DNA of 64,000 nucleotides from Deltaproteobacteria bacterium HGW-Deltaproteobacteria-6. Lineage in GTDB: Bacteria > Desulfobacterota > Syntrophia > Syntrophales > Smithellaceae. The stretch's first letter is position 1; every line of letters starts with the position of its first letter. This document shows positions 33,600-42,287 of the stretch, one piece after another. The position numbers and the translations under genes were made by a program. The stretch spans positions 548,460 to 612,459 of the forward strand of contig PHAT01000005.1 in the NCBI GenBank assembly GCA_002840435.1. Reading direction: 5' to 3'. Below the pieces are notes generated by a model that was not told the origin of the DNA, ran no database searches, and worked only from the letters and a program-made list of their open reading frames with translations.

Positions 33600-34931
33600 C
33601 TATCGGCCTTTAACCCATATCCTCATTTTTTCGGCCTGGCCGATCAGCTCTTCTCTGAAATCCGGATGAGCTATACTGATGAGGGCCTCGGCCCTTTCCC
33701 ATGTTGATTTGCCTTTGAGCTGAACAATGCCGTATTCCGTAGCTACATACTGGACGATAGAACGAGGCACGGTGACAATGGACCCCGGTTCGACAAAAGG
33801 AACAATGCGCGAATGCAGTTTCCCTTTTTTATCCTTGAATGTTGAGCTCAGGGAAATGATGCCCTTGCCGCCTTTCGATTGAAAGGCGCCGAAAATAAAG
33901 TCGAGCTGGCCGCCTGTGCCTGATTTGTGGTTGATCCCGGATGATTCCGAACAGACCTGACCGTAAAGATCCACTTCAATGGCGTTGTTAATGGCAATCA
34001 CTTTGCTGTTGAATGAGATAATTCTCGGGTCGTTGGTAATATCCACCGGGTAGGAAGAGCAGGTGGGATTATGATCCAGGAAATCATAGAGCTTTTTAGT
34101 GCCCATCGCAAAAGTGTAAACCATTTTGCATTTGTCCACTGATTTCTTTTTGCCGGATATCTTGCCGGCATTATACAGATCGACGAAGGAATCGCACAGC
34201 ATCTCCGTATGGATGCCGAGATCTTTCAAATCACTTTCGGCAATCATCTGCCCGATCAGATTCGGCAGACCGCCTATCCCCAGTTGCAGGCAGGAGCCGT
34301 CTTCGATTTCCTTCATGATAATTTCGGCAATGCGCCGATCCACGTCTTTGGGAGCCGCCGGTTTAATCTCCGTCAGAGGCGGGTTCTTCCCCTCCACGAT
34401 ATAATCCACTTTGGAAATGTGGATGGACTCTTTGTTGCCTCCGTAACAGTAGGGAACGTTCTTGTTCACTTCGACAATAATGATCTTTGTTTTATCCAAT
34501 GCCGCGCCCGTCAGCGAATTGCACAGGCCGTAATTGAAATAGCCGTTTTTGTCCATCTCGGCTACCGTGATAAACGCGACTTCAAAGTCGATATATTTCC
34601 TGATCGTCCGCGGCCCCTGGTGGTAACTGAAAGGAATGTAATTGCACAGATCAGCGTCATGAAGACGGCGGCTGGCCGTGGAGAAATGCCAGTCATTCAT
34701 GATCACATGCTCGCGCTTGGGATCAGCTTCCACGACCTTGGGCACCCGTGCTGTGCAAAGAGACCTTAAATCAATGTTTTTGAGCAGATGAATTCTTTTG
34801 GACAGTGCTTCATCCAGAGATTCGGGAATCAGAATAAATTCACTGTAAAAAATTCTATCACCGGACTTGACGTAACTTGCCGCTTCCTCAGCTGAAACCA
34901 GTTTGTTTTTATAATCCGCATATACATCCAT
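33600..34931 (-). CDS. Class I CoA-transferase (acetate/butyrate/4-hydroxybutyrate type)
   Basis: The 443-residue protein belongs to the acetyl-CoA hydrolase/transferase family, which exchanges CoA between acetate and acids such as butyrate or 4-hydroxybutyrate. The glycine loop is LQLGIGGLPN, and the expected catalytic glutamate is E243 in GIHTEMLCDS. This corresponds by position to Glu238 known in Clostridium 4-hydroxybutyrate CoA-transferase. The C-terminal domain has GTGGQLDFIFGA. It lies upstream of the ligase and downstream of the 3-hydroxyacyl-CoA dehydrogenase. A close paralog is encoded at 54238-55572. Physiologically it may release acetate or butyrate from CoA without losing the thioester energy. 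Confidence 0.9.
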   Translation of the reverse strand: MDVYADYKNKLVSAEEAASYVKSGDRIFYSEFILIPESLDEALSKRIHLLKNIDLRSLCTARVPKVVEADPKREHVIMNDWHFSTASRRLHDADLCNYIPFSYHQGPRTIRKYIDFEVAFITVAEMDKNGYFNYGLCNSLTGAALDKTKIIIVEVNKNVPYCYGGNKESIHISKVDYIVEGKNPPLTEIKPAAPKDVDRRIAEIIMKEIEDGSCLQLGIGGLPNLIGQMIAESDLKDLGIHTEMLCDSFVDLYNAGKISGKKKSVDKCKMVYTFAMGTKKLYDFLDHNPTCSSYPVDITNDPRIISFNSKVIAINNAIEVDLYGQVCSESSGINHKSGTGGQLDFIFGAFQSKGGKGIISLSSTFKDKKGKLHSRIVPFVEPGSIVTVPRSIVQYVATEYGIVQLKGKSTWERAEALISIAHPDFREELIGQAEKMRIWVKGR

Positions 34932-35012
34932 ATTCCATCACCCTCTAAAAAAATTTGATGTCAAACTTTGAAAAATCATTCATCCCAAAAACTGTGGAGG
35001 TCCCGGTAATGT

Positions 35013-35870
35013 TCATTTCGTATAGTCATACACGCCGCGGTTGCACTTTCTGCCTAAATTTCCGGCCCGGACCAGTTTCCGCAATAAAGGCGCCGGCCGG
35101 TATTTATCGCCCAATTCTTTGTGCAGGCCTTCCATGACGCGAAGCAGCGTGTCATTGCCGATCAGGTCGGACAGGGCCAGAGGCCCGATAGGATGATTGC
35201 AGCCAAGCTGCATGCCGAGGTCGATGTCTTCCGCGGTGGCGACGCCTTCATCCAGTGCGTAGAAGGCTTCGTTGATCATGGTGCAGAGGATCCGGTTGAC
35301 GGCAAACGCCGGTGCTTCCTTGACGATAATGCATTCCTTGCCCAGCTTTTTCCCCCAGGCCAGCGCGGCTGCGAGTGTTTCGTCCGATGTCTGGTAAGCC
35401 CGGATGACTTCCAGCAAGCGCATAACGGGCACGGGATTAAAGAAATGGGTGCCGATGACTTTTTCCGGACGGTTGGTAATCGCAGCCATTTCCGTGATGC
35501 TGAGGCCGGATGTATTGGTGAAATAGAGACAGTCAGCGGAGACTATTTCATCGAGTTCCCTGTAGAGCTTCTTCTTGACGTCCATGACTTCAATAATGAC
35601 CTCAACAATAACATCCGCGTCTCTGGCTGCTTCCTTAAGATCAAGGACCGGTTTGATTCTGGCCAGGATGGCGTCCGCCTCCACCTTCGTTTTTTTTCCT
35701 TTTTCCACGTCCCGGTTAATATTTTTGGTAATGGCTTTCATTCCGCTGTCGATGAAGCGCTGTTCGATATCGCGCATGGTCACATCCATGCCAGCCTGAG
35801 CGCAAACCTGTGCAATGCCGTTGCCCATCAATCCCGCGCCTAAGACACATACTTTTTTTATTTCTTTCAT
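35013..35870 (-). CDS. hbd: 3-hydroxyacyl-CoA (3-hydroxybutyryl-CoA) dehydrogenase
   Basis: The 285-residue NAD(P)-dependent enzyme oxidises 3-hydroxybutyryl-CoA to acetoacetyl-CoA. The Rossmann motif [13 protein letters not shown] is at residues 9-21. The catalytic His lies in [10 protein letters not shown] with the partner Glu in LLEVI, and the C-terminal dimerisation domain has [14 protein letters not shown]. Length is that of single-domain Hbd and not the large fused form. A 320-bp gap with a strong terminator separates it from the acyl-CoA dehydrogenase gene, so it is probably the first gene of its own unit. Confidence 0.93.
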   Translation of the reverse strand: MKEIKKVCVLGAGLMGNGIAQVCAQAGMDVTMRDIEQRFIDSGMKAITKNINRDVEKGKKTKVEADAILARIKPVLDLKEAARDADVIVEVIIEVMDVKKKLYRELDEIVSADCLYFTNTSGLSITEMAAITNRPEKVIGTHFFNPVPVMRLLEVIRAYQTSDETLAAALAWGKKLGKECIIVKEAPAFAVNRILCTMINEAFYALDEGVATAEDIDLGMQLGCNHPIGPLALSDLIGNDTLLRVMEGLHKELGDKYRPAPLLRKLVRAGNLGRKCNRGVYDYTK

Positions 35871-36190
35871 GACGGTTTCCTTATGAAATTTTTATGGTTA
35901 TTGAAAATTGCCTGTCGCTTTGCGCTGTCTGTCCGCTGCCCGATGGTTCTGAGTGCTGTCGGGCTTATCGTTTGATTGCAACGTATCAACAAATGCCCGC
36001 AGCGTAAATTCGGTGGAGACCTCATTTTACATCTTCAATCTCCGTATTAGCGTTATTCACGGCCCCTTATGCCGACATGGCAGCTAAGGACCAGGACAGC
36101 AGATAGTCCATTTTCGGGGACCCGGTAAACAGAAAAAGGCCGGGCCCTGCCGGCCTTTTTCCAAACTTGCCTGACGACAGATTCGCAATA
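35871..36190. other. Intergenic region upstream of hbd
   Basis: It holds a terminator (36133-36160) for the acyl-CoA dehydrogenase gene. A copy of the core GTAAATTCGGTG lies at 36004-36015, which also occurs in the two dispersed elements at 27824 and 38854. The remainder should contain the hbd promoter, but I see no convincing hexamer pair. Confidence 0.5.
36133..36160 (-). terminator. Strong terminator after the acyl-CoA dehydrogenase gene
   Basis: AAAAAGGCCGG and CCGGCCTTTTT are perfect 11-bp complements around a 6-nt loop. On the minus strand it starts 31 bp after the stop codon and ends in five Ts. It is symmetrical and could work in both directions. Confidence 0.85.
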
Positions 36191-37330
36191 TTATTTCTGC
36201 AGTAATTTGCCGATCGTCATGATTTCCGCCTCTTTGGTGCCCTCATAGAGTTCGAGAATCTTGGCATCGCGGTACCACTTCTGGACATCATACTCTTCCA
36301 TGTAGCCATAGCCGCCGTGGATTTCCACGCCTGCATTGGCGCAGTAGACCGCTGTCTGACCGCCCAGATATTTGCCCATGGCCGCCAGGGTATAATCGGG
36401 TGTTCCATTGTCCACCAGCCAGGCGGACTTATAGATGAAGCCGCGCAGGGCTTCAATCTTGATGGCCATTTCCGTCAGCTTCTGCATGGTGATCTGATAG
36501 CTTCCCAGAGGAGCGCCGAAAACCATTCTTTCCTTGGCATATTTTACAGAGGCGGCGAGGCACGCTTCCGATAGTCCCAGCGCCTGCGCGGCAATCATGA
36601 TCCGGGTCACATCAAAGAAATGCATGAGCTGGTAAAAACCTTTGCCGGGCGTGCCGACCAGATTTGCAAGAGGTACGCGAACGTCTTCCAGCGCGATTTC
36701 CGCCGTATCACTGGCGCGCAGCCCCAGCTTGCCGTGAAGTTTGGTCCGGGTGACGCCCTTGGTGTCGCAGGGAACAAGAATCTGGCTGAAGCTGGAATGC
36801 TTTTTGGCATCCGGTTCCGTAATCGCCTGAACGATCATATGGGTGCTGCAGGTCCCGTTGGTGATGAACATTTTGGTTCCGTTGATGACCCAGTCCTTGC
36901 CGTCTCTGACGGCTCTTGTTTTATAACCCGCCACGTCGGTGCCCGCATTCGGTTCCGTATAGGCTCCGGCAAAAACATACTCGCCGGTGCAGATGGGCGG
37001 CAGGTATTGCTGTTTCTGTTCTTCCGTTCCGTAGTGATAAACGTTCTGGGCTCCAAAGCAGGCGCCGTAAAGATTTAATCCGATGCCGATACAGGCTTTG
37101 GATAATTCTTCGGTGATAATGGTATGCCCCAGGAAACCAACGCCCGGCCCGCCGTACTCTTCCGGAATCCAGGCGCCCAAAAGGCCGTTTTCAGCCGCCT
37201 TCATTCTCACCTCAGGCGTATACGCTTCTTTTTCATCCGCCTCATGGGCAATGGGCACCATTTCAGCCTGGCCAAATTTGTAAGCCATATCCTTTAGCAT
37301 TTGCAGCTCGTCACTTAATCGATAATCCAT
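36191..37330 (-). CDS. Acyl-CoA dehydrogenase (short/medium chain)
   Basis: The 379-residue FAD enzyme oxidises acyl-CoA to trans-2-enoyl-CoA and passes electrons to ETF. The FAD segments TEPNAGTDVAG and FITNGT are present. The catalytic glutamate sits in LELYEGTKEAEIM near the C-terminus, the position of short/medium-chain and glutaryl-type enzymes. No ETF genes are in the window. Downstream of the thiolase by 80 bp, it likely shares its transcript. In a syntroph, butyryl-CoA oxidation is the energetically hardest step. Confidence 0.93.
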   Translation of the reverse strand: MDYRLSDELQMLKDMAYKFGQAEMVPIAHEADEKEAYTPEVRMKAAENGLLGAWIPEEYGGPGVGFLGHTIITEELSKACIGIGLNLYGACFGAQNVYHYGTEEQKQQYLPPICTGEYVFAGAYTEPNAGTDVAGYKTRAVRDGKDWVINGTKMFITNGTCSTHMIVQAITEPDAKKHSSFSQILVPCDTKGVTRTKLHGKLGLRASDTAEIALEDVRVPLANLVGTPGKGFYQLMHFFDVTRIMIAAQALGLSEACLAASVKYAKERMVFGAPLGSYQITMQKLTEMAIKIEALRGFIYKSAWLVDNGTPDYTLAAMGKYLGGQTAVYCANAGVEIHGGYGYMEEYDVQKWYRDAKILELYEGTKEAEIMTIGKLLQK

Positions 37331-37410
37331 TGTATTCTCCTTTACGTAAATTTTAATTTGTCTTATTTTACCTTCAGCGATCCGCTATCAGACTGAAGAC
37401 CGTTTTCTGC

Positions 37411-38670
37411 TTACAGAAGCTCCAAAGCCGTCGCCATGGACACCCCGCCGCCGCCGCAAAGTGTTGCCAGGCCCAGGGGCTTGCCATTCTTAATCATGGC
37501 ATGGAGCAGGGTGACCATGATGCGGCATCCCGTTGAACCGATGGGATGACCCAGTCCGATGCCGGAGCCGTTGATGTTGGTGATATCCCGGTTCAGCCCC
37601 AGTCCTCTTTCGCAGGACAGATACTGCGCGGCAAAAGCTTCATTGACTTCAATCTGACCGAAATCACTGATTTTAAGGCCTGATTTCTTCAGCAGCTGAT
37701 GGACGGCCGGGATGGGGCTGGTGCCCATGATGGAAGGATGGCATCCGCCGTAACCTACGGCCTTAATCCGCGCCAGCGGCTTCAAACCCAATTCCTTTGC
37801 CTTTTCGGCGGACATGATGATCATGGCGCTCGCGCCGTCATTGAGTCCCGAAGCGTTGCCGGCAGTGACTTTTCCGACTTCCGGGATAAAGGCCGGTTTG
37901 AGGGCCGCAAGCTTTTCCATGGTCAGGCCGGGCATGAAATGTTCGTCCTTATCGAAAATCACCGGCGGTTTGCCTTTTTTGCCGGCCAGGGTGATGGGTG
38001 CGATTTCGGCGGTAAAGTCGCCGTTTTTTGTTGCGCGTTCCGCGTTGTTGTGGCTCCTGAGGGCGACTTCATCCATTTCTTCGCGGGTGATGCCCAGCAT
38101 TTGGGCGACGAATTCCGCCGTCAGGCCCATGATATAGGGTTTGCCTTTATACAGATCAATGGGCATGCCGGATTTGACGGGGCCTTTCTCCGGTCCGGGA
38201 AGGAGGCGCGATCCGCAGAAAAGTTTGCGCTGCAGCGCGTCTTCGAGAACCTGATCCTGCAAACGATAGCCCCAGCGGGCTCCCGACAGGGCATAGGGAA
38301 CGCCGGACATGTGTTCGACGCCGCCGCCCAGAATGACATCCGCTATTCCCGCCTGGATCATGGCCATACCGGAAACCACGGCTTCCATACCGGAAATGCA
38401 AACCCGGTTGACGGTGACCCCGTTAACCGTGTCCGGAATCTCCGCCATCAGCGACGCTACTCTGCCGATATTCAGGGTGTCATGGTGCTCGCAGCAGCAG
38501 CCGAACCGGACATCATCAATAATCACCGGATCGATACCGGCGCGCCGCACGGCTTCTTTCATGGCGACGCTGGCAATCACGGGGCCGTTGGAATCCTTCA
38601 GTGTGCCGCCGAAACGCCCGATGGCTGTGCGGCAGGCAGAAACAATTACTACATCCTTCATCGTATTCAT
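37411..38670 (-). CDS. Thiolase (acetyl-CoA/3-ketoacyl-CoA acetyltransferase)
   Basis: The 419-residue enzyme cleaves 3-ketoacyl-CoA with CoA. The nucleophilic cysteine is C91 in VNRVCISGMEAV, the histidine is in GHPIGSTGCR, and the second cysteine is in ATLCGGGGVSM. All catalytic positions are intact. An internal ATG three codons in (MKDVV) has the usual family N-terminus and could be the real start. It heads the minus-strand beta-oxidation run with the acyl-CoA dehydrogenase following. Confidence 0.92.
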   Translation of the reverse strand: MNTMKDVVIVSACRTAIGRFGGTLKDSNGPVIASVAMKEAVRRAGIDPVIIDDVRFGCCCEHHDTLNIGRVASLMAEIPDTVNGVTVNRVCISGMEAVVSGMAMIQAGIADVILGGGVEHMSGVPYALSGARWGYRLQDQVLEDALQRKLFCGSRLLPGPEKGPVKSGMPIDLYKGKPYIMGLTAEFVAQMLGITREEMDEVALRSHNNAERATKNGDFTAEIAPITLAGKKGKPPVIFDKDEHFMPGLTMEKLAALKPAFIPEVGKVTAGNASGLNDGASAMIIMSAEKAKELGLKPLARIKAVGYGGCHPSIMGTSPIPAVHQLLKKSGLKISDFGQIEVNEAFAAQYLSCERGLGLNRDITNINGSGIGLGHPIGSTGCRIMVTLLHAMIKNGKPLGLATLCGGGGVSMATALELL

Positions 38671-38698
38671 TTTTATTCTCCTTTATCTTTTTCCGGTT

Positions 38699-38879
38699 TA
38701 CCATCCGGGCTCATGTTTCCCTCCTTCGCCGTTCGAGGAGGGGGGGATGCCCACAGCATTCAGGGGGAAACATGAACCACGGAATGGCGGTTATCTTTAT
38801 TGCATCATTTCGTTTTTACTTTCGGATGCAGAATAGGGAATTCTCCTTTTTCTGTAAATTCGGTGAACCACTTATTTCC
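38699..38879. repeat. About 180-bp dispersed intergenic element (copy B)
   Basis: It matches copy A at 27686-27849 in order: CCATCCGGG at the start, the hairpin CATGTTTCC/GGAAACATG (38712-38720 with 38766-38774), then TGTAAATTCGGTGAAC and TATTTCC at 38853-38879. The loop is longer and holds CCCTCCT/AGGAGGG. Relative to copy A one hairpin base pair is changed on both sides, which supports a conserved stem. It lies between the lone receiver gene and the thiolase gene. Confidence 0.65.
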
Positions 38880-38941
38880 ACTGGAAGGATGAACGCATTT
38901 TTGATGACGCTCACCTTACGCGGTTTTGGCCGGCGGCCGGC

Positions 38942-39328
38942 TCAGTTATCCGTTATTTTGTCCGCCTTGCGCTCAATGAAAATAATATCGATAATGCCAT
39001 CCGTGTTGATGGAATTTTTCGAAAGACAATAATCCACACCGCTGTCCTTGGCTTTTTGCAGGTATTCCGGTTGGTCATGACTTGTGATCCAGATGACACG
39101 CAAAGCAAGATGATGCGCTTTGAATTTCTTGGTCAGTTCAAAACAAGCGGTTCCCATGGACTGGACATCAATGAAGACGATATTCGGAGAAAATTGTCTG
39201 AATTGCTCCATGAGATCGGCGCAATTCGCGCTCAGGTTGATCACCGAAGATGAAATTTTCGTCTTCAGGATATCAGCCAGCATCTGCCCGTAAGTCAGAT
39301 TATTATCGATGATCATGATTTTCGGCAT
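38942..39328 (-). CDS. Stand-alone response-regulator receiver protein
   Basis: The 128-residue product is a CheY-like receiver with no output domain. The phosphoacceptor is the Asp in IVFIDVQ and the switch lysine is in YCLSKNS. The N-terminal acidic pocket reads IIDNN where most receivers have two acidic residues, so magnesium binding may differ. It could act as a phosphate sink or modulator for one of the nearby histidine kinases. It is divergent from the NarL-type regulator at 39541. Confidence 0.82.
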   Translation of the reverse strand: MPKIMIIDNNLTYGQMLADILKTKISSSVINLSANCADLMEQFRQFSPNIVFIDVQSMGTACFELTKKFKAHHLALRVIWITSHDQPEYLQKAKDSGVDYCLSKNSINTDGIIDIIFIERKADKITDN

Positions 39329-39540
39329 CAGATTCTCCCTTTTTCTTCAGGCGCTATTGTCTGCCTGGCTGACAGACTAGGGAAAAGGCACACGAAAGTA
39401 AATCAGGTGATGGCCTTATTTATGTCCGGACAAGACCCTATTCCGAAAATGATTAATGCGGAGAATTCCGGTTTGGTGCTTTACGAACGCGTGATCTCAT
39501 GGTAGGTTGATAACCATTACATGTACCGAAAAAGAAACTT

Positions 39541-40200
39541 ATGGATGCGGAAAAAAAGAAAATTGTTATTGCCGAAGACCACACGATTCTCAGGGAAGGC
39601 CTGAAAGCAATGCTTTCTTCGATTGCCGGGCTGGAAGTGATCGGAGAAGCCGAAGACGGACGCGAAGCCGTTCGAAGCGCCTCGGAATTGAAGCCCGATC
39701 TCATGCTGATGGACCTCTCCATGCCCCGGATGAACGGCATTGAAGCCATCAAGGAAATCAAGAAGCAGCATCCGGAAATTAAAATCCTGATTCTCACGGT
39801 GTATAAAACAGAGGAATATGTTCTGGCCAGTCTTCAGGCCGGGGCGGATGGCTACATTTTAAAGGAAGCAAGCCGCGCCGAATTTTTACTGGCCATCAAG
39901 AATGTGCTGATGGGCAAACACTACCTGAGCCCCGAAATCTCGGGAAAAGTGATTGAGGGTTATCTGAAGGGCAAACAGGAAAACGTCCCTGTTACGGTCT
40001 GGGATACGCTCACCTCCCGGGAACGGGAGATTCTGAAGCTGGTGGGAGAGGGATACAAGAACCGGGAAATCGCCGACGATTTGTGCATCAGCATGAAAAC
40101 GGTGGAAAAACATCGGGAAAATCTGATGAAAAAGCTCGATCTGCATACGGCATCGGCCCTGACGGCCTACGCCATCGAGAAAGGGCTGGTTGCTCAATAA
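39541..40200 (+). CDS. NarL/FixJ-type response regulator
   Basis: The 219-residue protein has a receiver domain (residues 7-123, acidic pair in IAEDH, phosphoacceptor in LMLMDLSMP, lysine in YILKEAS) and a LuxR-type helix-turn-helix (about 153-215: LTSREREILKLVGEGYKNRE, then SMKTVEKHRENLMKKL). It should bind DNA when phosphorylated by the histidine kinase encoded convergently just downstream. No strong ribosome binding site is evident upstream of the ATG. Confidence 0.93.
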   Translation: MDAEKKKIVIAEDHTILREGLKAMLSSIAGLEVIGEAEDGREAVRSASELKPDLMLMDLSMPRMNGIEAIKEIKKQHPEIKILILTVYKTEEYVLASLQAGADGYILKEASRAEFLLAIKNVLMGKHYLSPEISGKVIEGYLKGKQENVPVTVWDTLTSREREILKLVGEGYKNREIADDLCISMKTVEKHRENLMKKLDLHTASALTAYAIEKGLVAQ

Positions 40201-40213
40201 GGCGACTCAATAT

Positions 40214-41371
40214 TTACCAGGATGCAATAATGGCGGTGCCCTTATTCAACCGCGAGTCTATCACCAGGGAGCCCCCGGTAAGTTCCGCCCTTTCCCGCAT
40301 GCTGATCAGCCCCATGCCCTCCAGAACGGAGATGTCGTCGTCCATGGCGACCTTTTTCATGTCAAAACCCCTGCCATTATCCTCGATCGTCAACTGAATC
40401 CTGCCCTTGACTTTTTTCAGTGAAACAAGCACGCCGCTTGCGCGGCTGTGTTTTGCAGCATTGTTGAGCGCTTCCTGAAGGATCCGGTAAATAATAATTT
40501 TCAGGGGCTCCGGAATATCTTCCTCGGCAAGCTGAATATCCTGCTCCACTTTCATGCTGGTGTAAACCACCTGCAGTTCCCTGCAAAACCAGGAGATAGT
40601 CGCCAGAATGCCCAGATCGTCCAGAATGGACGGCCGCAGATCCATCATGATTCTGCGTACCTCGTCAATGGTCTGCTTTAAAAGATTTATGCCCGCATCC
40701 AGAAAACCGGTCGCTTTCGCTATATCCTGTTTTTCATTGAGCTGCAGAATGGTATTCTCCATGCTGAATTTGATCGCCGTCAGGTACTGTCCGATGCTGT
40801 CATGAAGTTCCCGGGAGATGTGTTTTTTCTGCCGCTCCTGCATCGTCATCAGCTGCGCGGACAGCACCCGCAGCTGTTTTTCCGATTTCCGGAGTTTCTG
40901 TTCCGCCACCTTGCGCTCCGTGATATCTTCCATATGGCTGATGACGGAATCCGGCGGCATATAGATAAAAGTAAACGCGATAATCTTCTGTTTTTTATTC
41001 GTGAACATCTGATACGGCGTTTCGAGCTTGATCAAACCATGATCATTGAAACAGGTATTCAAATTCAACTGGAGGTCGGGTCTGTTTTCATAGATAATGC
41101 TTGCCGGCTTATCCAGAAAGTTTCCAATCAGTCCATCCGTGAAATCTTCCATGGTGATGTTATAATCAGCGACGATAAAATCATTGCCCTTTTTCTGCCA
41201 CGTGATGGTCGGAATGTTGGTAAGCCGGTATTGAATCTTGAGACGCTCTTTTTCCGTTTGAATCATCTCATCCATGCGCCGGAGCCTGATTTCATTTTGT
41301 TCCAGTTCGGCTACTCTCTGGCGTAAAACGGCTACTTCATTTGCCCCTGCCGGATTTTCTTTCTCCCTCAC
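40214..41371 (-). CDS. NarX/DegS-type sensor histidine kinase
   Basis: The 385-residue cytoplasmic kinase has an N-terminal coiled coil (about 10-45), a PAS-like domain (about 50-170), a HisKA_3 domain with the phosphorylated His in SRELHDSIGQYL (about 195) and a HATPase domain with EDNGRGFD. No membrane helices are seen, so it senses an internal signal. It is convergent with its likely partner regulator at 39541-40200, and the stop codons are 13 bp apart. Confidence 0.92.
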   Translation of the reverse strand: MREKENPAGANEVAVLRQRVAELEQNEIRLRRMDEMIQTEKERLKIQYRLTNIPTITWQKKGNDFIVADYNITMEDFTDGLIGNFLDKPASIIYENRPDLQLNLNTCFNDHGLIKLETPYQMFTNKKQKIIAFTFIYMPPDSVISHMEDITERKVAEQKLRKSEKQLRVLSAQLMTMQERQKKHISRELHDSIGQYLTAIKFSMENTILQLNEKQDIAKATGFLDAGINLLKQTIDEVRRIMMDLRPSILDDLGILATISWFCRELQVVYTSMKVEQDIQLAEEDIPEPLKIIIYRILQEALNNAAKHSRASGVLVSLKKVKGRIQLTIEDNGRGFDMKKVAMDDDISVLEGMGLISMRERAELTGGSLVIDSRLNKGTAIIASW

Positions 41372-41643
41372 CTGACGTTCTCCCTGTCTTAAAATATTTC
41401 ACATTTTCTCATGCGGCAATCCTGCGGGTCTTTTTTAAAAAAAGCAGGCAAACCATCCGGGGGGGGCCTGTTATCTGACGGAAAGGCAAAATACGCGATA
41501 AACAATAAGCGGCGCCCGGATGGCAAAAAGACGAAAGAAGAATAGCAGGAAAGAAAGCAACAGTAAACGTTTTAGTAATGATTTGGGGGGAGCCGGAAAC
41601 GTCAACACTTCAGCTTCCTTCATTCCGCCTTATCCCGAAACGA

Positions 41644-42243
41644 TCAAAATGATGTGGTTCCCCAGCGCAGGACATGGGTGCGCCGGACCACTTCATCGTA
41701 GAGCTTTTCCAGCGGTTCGGCGGCCTTGGCCCCCTCAATTGCGGCGAGTGCCGCAGCAACCGCCTCGATGGTGGACATGCCGTCGGCGCGATGCTGATCG
41801 CGCAGCCGGCCCCGGGAGGGCGCGGGAGAGGGTAGAACCAGCCGGGGCAGGGACCACAGCGTCGGGGTGCGGTGATAAAGCCTCCGGGCCTGACGCCAGG
41901 TTGCGTCCAGAACCACAATGCGCCCGGGCGGCGTTACATCCTGCTTTGTATCCGGTCCGTCGGGCCACAAGAGCCATGTTCCGGGAGCCTGAAGCAACTC
42001 ATCATCAAGAGGCGAAAGCCCGACGCGGGTGCCGCCGCCCCAGGCGATAATTCGGGCATTCGGCAAGGCCAGGTCGATTAACCGGCCGGTGTTGCTGGGA
42101 CGTCCGGCTTCTCCGATGTGCCGCAGAATCAGAAATTCCGTTCGCGTCGGCACAGAAGGAATGACCGGGCAGATGCAGATTTCCCGGCGCAGCAGGCAGC
42201 GCAGGCAATGAGTGTCGGCATTACGGGGCTTGAAGGCACGCAT
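41644..42243 (-). CDS. DTW-domain protein, probable tRNA-uridine aminocarboxypropyltransferase
   Basis: The 199-residue protein has an N-terminal zinc-type cysteine cluster (HCLRCLLRREICICP) and the family core LDATWRQARR (DATW in place of the usual DGTW), followed by LPRLVL and ADGMSTIEAVA. TapT-type members transfer the aminocarboxypropyl group of S-adenosylmethionine to a tRNA uridine. Its GC content is clearly above that of its neighbours, which may indicate transfer. An opposite-strand frame over the same region has no ribosome binding site. Confidence 0.85.
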   Translation of the reverse strand: MRAFKPRNADTHCLRCLLRREICICPVIPSVPTRTEFLILRHIGEAGRPSNTGRLIDLALPNARIIAWGGGTRVGLSPLDDELLQAPGTWLLWPDGPDTKQDVTPPGRIVVLDATWRQARRLYHRTPTLWSLPRLVLPSPAPSRGRLRDQHRADGMSTIEAVAAALAAIEGAKAAEPLEKLYDEVVRRTHVLRWGTTSF

Positions 42244-42287
42244 GATTCAGCTGAAAACATCCTTTCTACTGTCCGTCAATAAGCTTT

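Noticed and set aside
41520-42050. Plus-strand open frame of 176 codons starting with a lysine/arginine-rich segment.
   Set aside because: It lies mostly opposite the DTW-domain gene in high-GC sequence, has no ribosome binding site and no recognisable composition beyond a shadow frame.
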